From Bacteroidota bacterium (GTDB taxonomy: Bacteria; Bacteroidota; Bacteroidia; Chitinophagales; LD1): a DNA stretch of 64,000 nt. The stretch covers positions 211,084-275,083 of the forward strand of contig JADJZU010000001.1 in the NCBI GenBank assembly GCA_016715625.1, read 5' to 3'. The position numbers and the translations under genes are program-made. The number at the start of each line of letters is the position of its first letter. Positions within the stretch are counted from its first letter, which is position 1. The notes under the pieces were generated by a model that searched no databases, had not been told where the DNA came from, and worked only from the letters and a program-made list of their open reading frames with translations. This document shows, one piece after another, positions 30,432 through 38,888 of the stretch.

Positions 30432-33275
30432 ATGAAAAAAACGTTACTCGCAGTTTGTTTGCTGATGGCAAAATTTGTTTGCTCTGCACAAGCTCCCCAA
30501 AAATTCAATTATCAGGCGGTAGCACGCGATGCATCAGGAAGTGTGTTGGCCAACCAAAATATCAGCGCTCGATTCAGCATCCGCGATATTTCTATTACCG
30601 GCCCTATATTGTATCAGGAAACACATCAATTGCAAACCAACAGCCTTGGTTTGTTCACTACTTTCGTGGGAACGGGCAATGCAACGCTGGGTGACTTTGA
30701 AACAATAACATGGGGAAATGGTGCAAAATTTATTCAGGTAGAATATGACCCGCAAGGTGGAACTAATTATCTGGTGGTGGGTTCCACACAATTAGTCAGT
30801 GTACCCTATGCATTATATGCTGAGACTGCGGGAAATGGAGGCGGTGGTGCCACCGGACCAACAGGAGCTACAGGACCCACCGGAGCGATAGGGTTTACAG
30901 GACCAACAGGTCCCGCTGGATTAAACGGTAACACCGGAGCCACGGGTCCACAAGGAAATACAGGACCTACCGGAATCGCTGGTTCAACTGGCGCACAAGG
31001 CAACACCGGAGCAACAGGTCCCGCAGGTTCACAAGGGGTAACAGGATCTACGGGTGCTACCGGAGCAGCTGGAACTACAGGCTCAACCGGAGCACAAGGC
31101 ATTCCGGGAGCAACCGGCTCACAAGGCCCTACCGGAGCAACCGGAAGCACTGGTCCACAAGGACCTGTCGGAGCAGCAGGTCCTACGGGTGCAACCGGAG
31201 CACAAGGTCCAACTGGAACGGTAGGTGATACCGGCCCACAAGGCAGTCCCGGCATAACAGGACCTACCGGAAATACGGGCGCAACTGGCAATACAGGACC
31301 TACCGGATTTACCGGCCCGCAAGGATCAACAGGTGCGGATGGTGTTACCGGGCCTGCCGGTGCACAAGGGCCAACTGGTCCTACCGGATTACAAGGAATT
31401 ACAGGAGCAACCGGAGTGACCGGTCCCACCGGCCCGGGAGTGGCTATTGGTAGCTTAAACTATGTTGCCAAATTTATTCCGGATAGCATCTCGCTTGGCA
31501 ATTCACGAATTATTGACAATGGAACAAATGTCGGTATTGGAATAGCCACACCGGCTGAAGATCTTCACCTGCATGGCGATAGTCAGACGACTATTTTAAT
31601 CAGTAACGCCATTACCGGAGTTTCTTCCACAGATGGATTTGCCATTACGCAACTCAGCGATTCCGGTGCCATCGGATTAATCAATTATGAGAACGAATAT
31701 CTCACCATAAGCACTGCCGGAAACGAGCGAATTCGTTTTACCAAAGATGGATTAGTAGGTATAGGAACGGCATCACCCACTCATGATCTGGTATTGATAA
31801 CGCAATCCGGATTACCCACCACGCTCCAAGTGGCATCGGTGCTCACCGGACAAACGCTGACGGATGGCTTTGTCATTGGTCAAAAAGATGTTTTTGGCAC
31901 AGCCTCCGTGATGAACATGGAAAATAAAGCCATGCTACTGGGTACCAATGCCACCGAACGAATGCGCATTACCGAAAACGGAAAAGTAGGGATAGGCAAC
32001 ACTACACCACTACGTGAGTTAGTTGTTAGTAATGGCTTCGATACTGCTGCCATTCAGATAACATCTTCTGTAACCGGTTCCGGAATAACAGATGGTTTTG
32101 TGATAGGACAGCGAAACAACGTAGGTGAAATTCAATTGATGAATTACGAAAACAGCGATGTTACGTTTGGTACCAATGCTACTCAGCGCATGGTGATATC
32201 GCAGGATGGAAAAGTGGGTATAAATGTTCCATTTCCGGTAAATGATTTTGTAGTAAAGAATGCTGCCGATGGATTGACAAAATTGCAACTATCAACATCC
32301 GCTACGGGAGATGGTTTGCTGGATGGTATCACGCTTGGCTTCACTGATACGTCCGGTGCCGCATCTCTTTTGAATTATGAAAACGCTGGCTTAGCTTTTG
32401 GAACTGCCGGCACCCAACGGATTGGCATTACCAACCAAGGCAACATAGGAATCGGACTCACACCCCTACAGCCGGTTTACAACATTGATATCGCTTACCT
32501 TGGCGATGCTTACGTGAGAATTAAAGGGCAAGGAGCAGGTTTTAATCGTTCCGTTCTGGTGCTTGAAAAAACAGATTCTCTCACTGATCAAAGTGCCATT
32601 CAATTTAATCTGGCAGATTCTGCGCAGTGGTTGGTAGGAAGCTTAAACAATAACAACCTCCGCTTTTTCAACTTTAAATCCGGTGACGATGCCATCACCA
32701 TTCGCTACGACAATGACAACGTAGGCATAGGAACACCCTCTCCTACAGCCAAACTGGAAGTAAACGGTCAGGTGAAAATAACCGGAGGCTCACCGGGTGC
32801 TGGAAAAGTGCTTATTTCAGATGCTACAGGTTTAGCCACGTGGGGGGTCGACAACCCAAAAATCGGATTCAATGCCCACAGCACAGCAGGAGCTGTCAGC
32901 ATTCCTTCGGGTGTTGAAAGCAAGCTGGTGTTTGATAATACCTTGTTCAATGAGGGAGCCTACTTTGATGGTTCACTATCAACCTTCAACATTTACTCTC
33001 CAGGTGTTTATCACTTTGATGCGCGCGTATTGTGGGACGTTTTTTCAGCCGCAGGTGATGTGGTATTAGGAGTACGTGTAAATGGCATCATAGTAGAGCA
33101 AGTAAGACAGACCGTGACGGCTGGAGTAGGAGCTACCTCACAAAGCATACAGGTGACGCAGCAGTTATTTGCAGGTGATGCAGTAGATGTGGTAGTAATA
33201 CAATCTTCCGGGGCAATACAACAACTCAATCTGAATGCATTGGAAAGTGTATTCTCAGGATATAAAGTTTTCTAG
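30432..33275 (+). CDS. Secreted collagen-like fibre protein with C1q-like C-terminal domain
   Basis: About 947 residues. ATG 30432 is preferred over the in-frame GTG at 30429. Signal peptide MKKTLLAVCLLMAKFVCSAQ, then an N-terminal beta domain (~20-130; QKFNYQAVARDASG, VPYALYAETA) common at the head of Bacteroidota fibres. Next is about 200 residues of Gly-X-Y collagen repeat rich in GPTGATG (~137-337), then four or five diverged modules of ~75-80 residues built on DGFVIGQ, NYEN, RMRIT and GKVGIG. The last ~135 residues (SIPSGVESKLVF, GVYHFDARVLWDV, AVDVVVIQSSG) look like a C1q/TNF-type jelly roll. Collagen-plus-C1q proteins form trimers in animals and in Bacillus exosporium. Surface location and trimerisation are inferred; no T9SS sorting domain is seen. 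Confidence 0.82.
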   Translation: MKKTLLAVCLLMAKFVCSAQAPQKFNYQAVARDASGSVLANQNISARFSIRDISITGPILYQETHQLQTNSLGLFTTFVGTGNATLGDFETITWGNGAKFIQVEYDPQGGTNYLVVGSTQLVSVPYALYAETAGNGGGGATGPTGATGPTGAIGFTGPTGPAGLNGNTGATGPQGNTGPTGIAGSTGAQGNTGATGPAGSQGVTGSTGATGAAGTTGSTGAQGIPGATGSQGPTGATGSTGPQGPVGAAGPTGATGAQGPTGTVGDTGPQGSPGITGPTGNTGATGNTGPTGFTGPQGSTGADGVTGPAGAQGPTGPTGLQGITGATGVTGPTGPGVAIGSLNYVAKFIPDSISLGNSRIIDNGTNVGIGIATPAEDLHLHGDSQTTILISNAITGVSSTDGFAITQLSDSGAIGLINYENEYLTISTAGNERIRFTKDGLVGIGTASPTHDLVLITQSGLPTTLQVASVLTGQTLTDGFVIGQKDVFGTASVMNMENKAMLLGTNATERMRITENGKVGIGNTTPLRELVVSNGFDTAAIQITSSVTGSGITDGFVIGQRNNVGEIQLMNYENSDVTFGTNATQRMVISQDGKVGINVPFPVNDFVVKNAADGLTKLQLSTSATGDGLLDGITLGFTDTSGAASLLNYENAGLAFGTAGTQRIGITNQGNIGIGLTPLQPVYNIDIAYLGDAYVRIKGQGAGFNRSVLVLEKTDSLTDQSAIQFNLADSAQWLVGSLNNNNLRFFNFKSGDDAITIRYDNDNVGIGTPSPTAKLEVNGQVKITGGSPGAGKVLISDATGLATWGVDNPKIGFNAHSTAGAVSIPSGVESKLVFDNTLFNEGAYFDGSLSTFNIYSPGVYHFDARVLWDVFSAAGDVVLGVRVNGIIVEQVRQTVTAGVGATSQSIQVTQQLFAGDAVDVVVIQSSGAIQQLNLNALESVFSGYKVF
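30840..31439 (+). repeat. Collagen-like Gly-X-Y repeat region
   Basis: A nine-base coding periodicity (GGACCTACC-like, GGAGCAACC-like) yields uninterrupted Gly-X-Y triplets with Thr frequent at Y and Pro, Ala or Ser at X. The DNA copies are similar enough to slip or recombine. A long Pro/Val-rich reading frame on the other strand is only the antisense of this repeat. Confidence 0.9.
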
Positions 33276-33283
33276 GGCACAAC

Positions 33284-34126
33284 TTATCGCTGGTAGTCTG
33301 TATACCATTGTCGGAAATCAGAAAGCCGATCAGTGTTTATCCAGTCTACACCGCTTTCCAGCAACAATTTCCAAACCGATTCATGGTCCGGTATGTGATA
33401 AAACCTGACTTCCTTATTGGAGGCTTGGGCGCGCTTCACCAGATTCTCCAGTCGAATGCTATCCTGCTTAGAAATTTCTCCTTTCCCATTCCAACTAAAG
33501 TGTGACGACCACGCATCGCTGAGTCGAGTGCATACGCGGAGTTTCAAACTATCCTCCAGCGTTGAGAGGGGAGCATCCAATGTGGCATAACTGCTATCGG
33601 CATGTAGCAATTGCACCACAGGACTTTTACCGGATATGAGCACATTAACCGGTCGCTGTATAAGTACCGAATCGGCCGAATACGATGTGAGAATATTGGC
33701 ATACAATTTCAAAATCTCATTAATCACCTTATAAGTAGATGCCGGCTCCGTTTTAAAATCTATCATGAGCACAATAGGCGTTTTGTTCCCGGCAAACACA
33801 TTACCACCATTTAAGGCAATGCGCTCTTGTAGCGGAATCAGATATAACTCTTCGAGTGTTTTCCTGGTGCGAAGCGAAACAGGTAGATGAGAAACCCTTA
33901 GCTGACCATTGTGCAAGTAAACATCCACTTCTATACTGGTGAATCCATTGTCTAAAGCATCCAGAAGCGGGCGCTTATGAGCATAGTCGTTGTGTGCATG
34001 AGCATGTTTCAATGGTGCTGTTTGTGCATAAAGCGAAGTATGAAGCGTAAGCAGCACCATCAGAGATATCGATATCTCTAACGGGTAAAATATAATGGAT
34101 AAAAAGCGGGTAATAATCATTCGCAA
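33284..34126 (-). CDS. Secreted PI-PLC/glycerophosphodiesterase-like (AIM6-type) protein
   Basis: 280 residues with an N-terminal hydrophobic signal (~residues 9-34, ending LYAQ). The catalytic-type stretch HAHNDYAHKRPLLDALDNG and IEVDVYLHNGQLRVSH give the two-His and Glu-x-Asp pattern of the TIM-barrel phosphodiesterases (PI-PLC and GDPD superfamily). IVLMIDFKTE and the C-terminal GVDWINTDRLSDF complete the barrel. The closest annotation is altered-inheritance-of-mitochondria-6-like. The substrate is unknown, perhaps a phospholipid head group in the periplasm. It is convergent with the collagen gene with 8 bp between them and divergent from the ThDP enzyme. Confidence 0.8.
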   Translation of the reverse strand: MRMIITRFLSIIFYPLEISISLMVLLTLHTSLYAQTAPLKHAHAHNDYAHKRPLLDALDNGFTSIEVDVYLHNGQLRVSHLPVSLRTRKTLEELYLIPLQERIALNGGNVFAGNKTPIVLMIDFKTEPASTYKVINEILKLYANILTSYSADSVLIQRPVNVLISGKSPVVQLLHADSSYATLDAPLSTLEDSLKLRVCTRLSDAWSSHFSWNGKGEISKQDSIRLENLVKRAQASNKEVRFYHIPDHESVWKLLLESGVDWINTDRLSDFRQWYTDYQR

Positions 34127-34182
34127 AAATTAAGGTCAAACCTAATTGCCATTTCTATATTCGCTATACCAAAATACAAATT

Positions 34183-35913
34183 ATGAACGGAGGAGAAATC
34201 ATTGCTAAAGTGCTGCAAAAACACGGTGTAAAATATCTTTTTACACTCTGCGGTGGACACATTTCACCCATCTTTGTTTCGGCACAGAACCTGGGCATAC
34301 GGTTAATTGACACGCGGCATGAGGTAAATGCTGTGTTTGCAGCAGATGCAGTTGCAAGATTAACGGGTATACCGGGCGTAGCTACCGTGACTGCCGGACC
34401 CGGTTTAACGAATACCATTACAGCAGTAAAAAATGCAGCGCTCGCACAGTCGCCATTAATTCTGCTGGGTGGCGGTGCAGCCACTATTTTGAAAGGGCGT
34501 GGCAGCTTGCAGGATATCGACCAGCTCAGCATTATGAAAGCAGTTTGCAAATGGAGCACTACCATATCGAAGGTAAAAGAGATAATTCCCACATTAGATA
34601 AAGCATTTGCGGTAGCACAAGAAGGGGTTCCGGGGCCTGTTTATATTGAATGCCCCATTGATGTATTGTTTGGCGAAGAATTGGTTCGTAGTTGGTATGG
34701 TGCCAAGAGCAAAGAAACTCCTCCAAAAAATTTTCAGGAGCGCATCGTGCAATGGTACATTAATAACCATGCAAAAAATTTGTTTGCCGGTAAGGACTCT
34801 GTCAACTTGAACACACCGAATCAACCCTTCCGTTTTCCGACACATAGCTCTTCACAAGTAGAAAAAGCCACGGCCAAAATTAAGGAGTCTAAAAAACCGC
34901 TGCTGCTAGTGGGTAGCGGTGCCATGATGAATCCGGCTAAGGCGAATGAATTGGCCGTAGCGGTATCTAAATTGGGAATTCCGGTATACCTCAGTGGCAT
35001 GGGTCGTGGCTTACTGGGCAAAGAGAACGACTTGCAAATGCGCCACAACCGGAGAGATGCAATTAAAGAAAGCGACTTGATTATACTGGCCGGGGTGCCC
35101 AATGATTTTCGGTTGGACTATGGCAACCACATTGGAGGCAGGAAATTTATTTCCATCAATCGCAGCAAGGAAGATTTATTAAAAAACAAAACACCTACCG
35201 TGGCTATCCATGCCGACCCGCAAGAGTTTCTGATTGCGTTGGCTGAAAAATTCCAGGGAAATTACCCGGACTGGAAAAGTGCATTACGCACCCGCGATGA
35301 AAAACGCGAAGCCAATATTGATGAACAAGCCGGAGCCCCTACGCATTTAGGTGTAAATCCAATAAAACTTTTCAGAGACATGGATCCGCAACTCAGCGAC
35401 CAAACTATTCTGGTAGCAGATGGTGGCGATTTTGTGGCCACCGGGGCTTATACCCTGCGTCCGCGTGGGCCACTCAGTTGGCTCGACCCGGGTGTATTTG
35501 GCACATTAGGAGTGGGTGCAGGATTTGCACTGGGCGCTAAGCTGGTATTCCCGGAAAAAGATGTATACATCATTTACGGTGATGGTAGCGCGGGATACAG
35601 CTTAATGGAGTATGACACATTTGTGCGGCACAACCTGCCGGTGGTTTCTGTGATAGGAAACGATGCCTGCTGGACTCAAATTGCGCGCGACCAGATAGAA
35701 TTTCTGAAAAGCGATGCGGCAATGAATTTGGCTTATAGCAATTATCAAATGATAGGACAAGCCTTTGGTGCCGAAGGAGTAAGGGTGGATACAATAGAGG
35801 GATTTAATGCTGCTATTATTGAAGCACAGCGCGTATCGCGAAGCGGTAAACCCTATATTATCAACGCCATTATCGGCAAAACAGATTTTAGAAAAGGTTC
35901 CATTTCCATGTAA
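34183..35913 (+). CDS. Thiamine diphosphate-dependent enzyme, acetolactate synthase-like
   Basis: 576 residues with three domains. The N-terminal PYR domain carries the activating Glu in RHEVNAVFAADA (E47), followed by a central domain (~200-340) and a C-terminal PP domain whose ThDP/Mg motif starts GDGSAGYSLMEYD (residues 466 on) and ends with VIGND about 27 residues later. The family includes acetolactate synthase, oxalyl-CoA decarboxylase and 2-hydroxyacyl-CoA lyase; overall layout resembles the ILVBL/HACL group. No ilvN regulatory subunit or other ilv gene is beside it, so a role in branched-chain synthesis is not supported. It is followed after 12 bp by an isochorismatase-fold hydrolase, likely one operon. 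Confidence 0.85.
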   Translation: MNGGEIIAKVLQKHGVKYLFTLCGGHISPIFVSAQNLGIRLIDTRHEVNAVFAADAVARLTGIPGVATVTAGPGLTNTITAVKNAALAQSPLILLGGGAATILKGRGSLQDIDQLSIMKAVCKWSTTISKVKEIIPTLDKAFAVAQEGVPGPVYIECPIDVLFGEELVRSWYGAKSKETPPKNFQERIVQWYINNHAKNLFAGKDSVNLNTPNQPFRFPTHSSSQVEKATAKIKESKKPLLLVGSGAMMNPAKANELAVAVSKLGIPVYLSGMGRGLLGKENDLQMRHNRRDAIKESDLIILAGVPNDFRLDYGNHIGGRKFISINRSKEDLLKNKTPTVAIHADPQEFLIALAEKFQGNYPDWKSALRTRDEKREANIDEQAGAPTHLGVNPIKLFRDMDPQLSDQTILVADGGDFVATGAYTLRPRGPLSWLDPGVFGTLGVGAGFALGAKLVFPEKDVYIIYGDGSAGYSLMEYDTFVRHNLPVVSVIGNDACWTQIARDQIEFLKSDAAMNLAYSNYQMIGQAFGAEGVRVDTIEGFNAAIIEAQRVSRSGKPYIINAIIGKTDFRKGSISM

Positions 35914-35925
35914 TAAACCACATCT

Positions 35926-36474
35926 ATGAATATCGGAATACCACAACGCCAGCAAACCGCTTTACTAGTGATTGATGTTCAGGAAAGGCTGATGCCTGTT
36001 ATTCATGAGCAAGAAAAAGTATTGACTAACGTCAATAAACTTCTACGCGGTGCCGAAATTCTTGGGCTCGAAACAATTATCACCGAACAGTATCCCAAGG
36101 GATTGGGCAACACCTGCAAAGAGGTGGAAATTGGCGAAGGAAAAACCATCTTAGAAAAAGTATGCTTCAGTTGCTTGAAAAGTGAACCGGTGTCGGAGCA
36201 ACTTAAGCTGACCAACAAAAAAACACTGGTTATTTGCGGAGTGGAATCGCATATCTGTGTTTTAAAAACAACCCTTGATGCCTTGAATCAAGGCTATGAA
36301 GTTCACGTAGTGGCCGATGCGGTATCGTCCAGAACGGCTGAAAATAAACAGTTAGCTATAGAGCGAATGCGCCAAGCCGGAGCATTTATTGTATCGGTGG
36401 AAATGATACTCTTTATGATGCTCCATGAAGCGGGAACAGAGGAGTTTAAGGCAATCAGTAAACTGATTAAGTAG
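35926..36474 (+). CDS. Isochorismatase-family cysteine hydrolase (YcaC-like)
   Basis: 182 residues with the catalytic triad of the family: Asp17 in LLVIDVQERL, Lys78 in ILEKVCFSC, and Cys111 in GVESHICVL. TEQYPKGLG and VVADAVSSR are also typical. The short form without extra domains resembles YcaC and the nicotinamidase-like hydrolases rather than true isochorismatase. The substrate is unknown. The 12-bp spacing from the ThDP gene implies co-transcription and perhaps a joint pathway. Confidence 0.87.
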   Translation: MNIGIPQRQQTALLVIDVQERLMPVIHEQEKVLTNVNKLLRGAEILGLETIITEQYPKGLGNTCKEVEIGEGKTILEKVCFSCLKSEPVSEQLKLTNKKTLVICGVESHICVLKTTLDALNQGYEVHVVADAVSSRTAENKQLAIERMRQAGAFIVSVEMILFMMLHEAGTEEFKAISKLIK

Positions 36475-36510
36475 ACGGAGCACGCAGCTTCTTCAATCCG
36501 GATTTGTGTT

Positions 36511-37481
36511 TTAGAATCTCAAAACCGGTCCCACACCACGCCATACTTTAGCGCTTTTTTTAATCGTGTAGCTAAGCGTGATTTCATGGGTAGAGCCAAT
36601 ATCCTGCCGGTATTTAGAGAAATTAAAATCATACGCATAGGATACAAAAAACTGATTCTTGACATTAAAGCCGCCTTCAAAAACCATATAGTTGAGCGAG
36701 CGATAGTTTGCGCCCAGCCAAAAAACTTTATACCCGGTCATTCTTAACCCGATATCGCCCTGTGGTGGCGCGCCTTTTACCCAGCGAAAAGCTGCTACCG
36801 GTTCAATGGCAAAATTGCCTCTGTTAAACTCTGCCTTTCCTCCTACCATTACATTGATGTGTTGCACTTTTTTAATGTCGGCAAATCCATCATTCCCTCT
36901 ATAATTGATATTGAGACCTAACATCTGCGGCACTGAAAAGCCGAAGTAGAAATTTTGTTTGTAGCGATAATATACACCGGCTGAAGCATCCGGAAAAATG
37001 CTAAACCCTTTTGATTCGTATAAGCGCGGATCGCCCGGATTGTCTAACTCCAACTGGTCGCCACGAAGGCGATACTGCACAGCAGAAAGTGACACACCAA
37101 TGCTCAACACATGGTCGCTTCTACCATTGGTAAATCTCGCTGCATTCTTTTCATACAACTGAATATTGTAGGCTACTGAAACAGTAACAGCGCTTTTGCC
37201 GGTAGGCCCTGTTTGATCATGAATCAAATAGCCACCAAGCCCCACGTGCTTAGCTTTTATCTCACCATCCGCCAGCATACATAGCAGTGAAAGGGAGAAC
37301 GATCCAACTTAGTAAACTGCTTGCGAAAAGTAGCAGTGCCATGAATCCAGCCATTCATGCCGGCCAGTGCGGGGTTTAAGGAAAAGGCATTTTCGCGCAA
37401 GAGTGAAAACTCTTCCACCTGCTGCGCTCCGGCAACCAACCAACCGCTTAGAAAAACTAAAATGCAAATCCTGGTTCTCAT
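36511..37481 (-). CDS. PorP/SprF-family T9SS outer-membrane protein (one frameshift)
   Basis: The upstream piece (37481 to ~37290) encodes a signal peptide (ICILVFLSGWLVAGAQQ) and SLNPALAGMNGWIHG, the PorP start motif. The rest (~37290-36511) encodes KHVGLGGYLIHDQTGPTG, an FPDASAGVYYRYKQNFYFGFSVP segment and beta-barrel strands ending in aromatic residues. Adding one T to the TTT run near 37289 makes SPFSLLCMLADGEIKAK continuous, giving about 323 residues, the normal family length. PorP/SprF proteins are needed for secretion or anchoring of particular type B T9SS cargo. Its ATG overlaps the TGA of the upstream type B protein (ATGA), so the pair is coupled. Confidence 0.87.
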
Positions 37482-38757
37482 CGAATAATGGTCAATGGTC
37501 CGTTAAACTCATACAGTTCGCCACCAAATCGTATTTTAATAATGTAGTAATAAGTAGCCCCGGGCAGTTCGCCTTCGCGCCAGGTACCTGTCCAGTTATT
37601 TTGATAAGGCGCTTCAAAGAAAACCTGATCGCCCCAGCGATTGATGATACGAACTTCATTATCCGGAAAGCGTTCCAAATCGCGAATGTGCCAATAGTCG
37701 TTGTAGCCATCGCCATTGGGGGTTATTGCGTTGGGAATAAAAAACAAAGCGAAGGGTTTATCGCGAACCAGTATCACTAAACTATCATAGTCTACGCATC
37801 CTCTGCCATCTTCCACTGTCAGAAAATACGTGATAGATGAATCCGGATTAGCAAAAGGCTGAGGCAATCATTACAACTCAAAAAATCGGGAGGCGACCAG
37901 TTGTAAAACGCTCCACCTGATGCATTGAGTTGAATGGTATCAAATCGCCAAATGATGGTATCTACACCCGCCAGCGCATAGGGCTCAGAGGTAATAGCTA
38001 ATGCAAAAGGAGCATATACATAATTGTTCCATTTAAATTTGCTCATGCGACTAAACGGTGTACCAGGAACGTTGGCGTCTTTGAAAATACTTTGCCATTC
38101 GGGTTCGTTTTGCCAATGCACAATGTCGTTCCAACTGCCATCAGCAATGGAATCATACAGAATGGTAAGATCGGCTGAATCATCGCCACTAACATGATAT
38201 AAACGGTGATACCAATCCGGATTAATCTGACAAACCAGATGAAAGCGATTATTTCTATCGAAGCCCTCCAGCGTTGGGTCTATGTTGGCAAAGCGCGCCT
38301 TAAAATGATTTTCGTTGGATGCCACCGGCTTAAACTCCACCGGCCGATATCGAAAGGTGCCAACATTGGAACCTACAGCAAATAAATAATCGTTGGTGGA
38401 ATTTGTTCTTCGCAACAAGCCACCGTCTTCCAAACTGGATACAAAACCGGATGTTCGCTTTACCGCTCCCGATGCATCCGGATTTAAAACCCAAACAGTA
38501 TTGGTATCCAGGTTAAACTCACGATCGGTTAATTCTAATTCCTGATCTACATACACATCTATATCGCCATATTTCACTCCATTATTTAGCAACATCAAAT
38601 GACTGAAATGAGTTTCGGAACTACTTTTATTCGTTGGTCATTGGCCCAAAAATACACCCAACCGGTGCCCAATGAATCGAAACAGCGGTTGGGCGCATCA
38701 TGCGACCAATCTCCCGTAATAAAAACAGAAAAAAAGAGAAGCGTAAAAACGGCCCAT
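37478..38757 (-). CDS. Type B T9SS sorting-domain surface protein, partner of PorP/SprF (frameshifted)
   Basis: About 426 residues when read through. The start at ATG 38757 gives a signal peptide (VFTLLFFSVFITG) after allowing for one extra G. The second piece begins SSSETHFSHLMLLNNGVKYG once an A lost near 38628 is restored. The third piece follows NWSPPDFLSCNDC once a C lost near 37867 is restored, giving CPQPFANPDSSITYFL. The C-terminus (FIPNAITPNGDGYNDYW, IINRWGDQVFFEA, FNGPLTIIR) is a type B T9SS sorting domain. The middle contains NPDWYHRLYHVSG and is unassigned. No SprB repeats are present. The gene ends inside the start of the PorP/SprF gene, as expected for a cargo-partner operon, and is divergent from the second SprB adhesin. 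Confidence 0.82.
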
Positions 38758-38888
38758 AGCTACAAAACTCTAAAGTAGAAGATTGACCAACTAAATGAAA
38801 TTATTTCGGCAAAAAGCACCTAAAAAATAACTTTAACTTCATACGGAAATCAGTTTATTTTCATGGTAAAATTTAGACAATCCCCTGT

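Noticed and set aside
30806..31429. Long open frame opposite the collagen repeat encoding a Pro/Val-rich protein
   Set aside because: It is the exact antisense of Gly-X-Y codons (GGN-ACN-GGN read backwards gives PVxPVGP), with no signal or domain. The sense frame has a signal peptide and recognised domains.
34137..34144. Minus-strand TAGGTTTG as promoter of the phosphodiesterase-like gene
   Set aside because: The nearest matching -33 element is 25 bases away, and the leader would be only a few bases.
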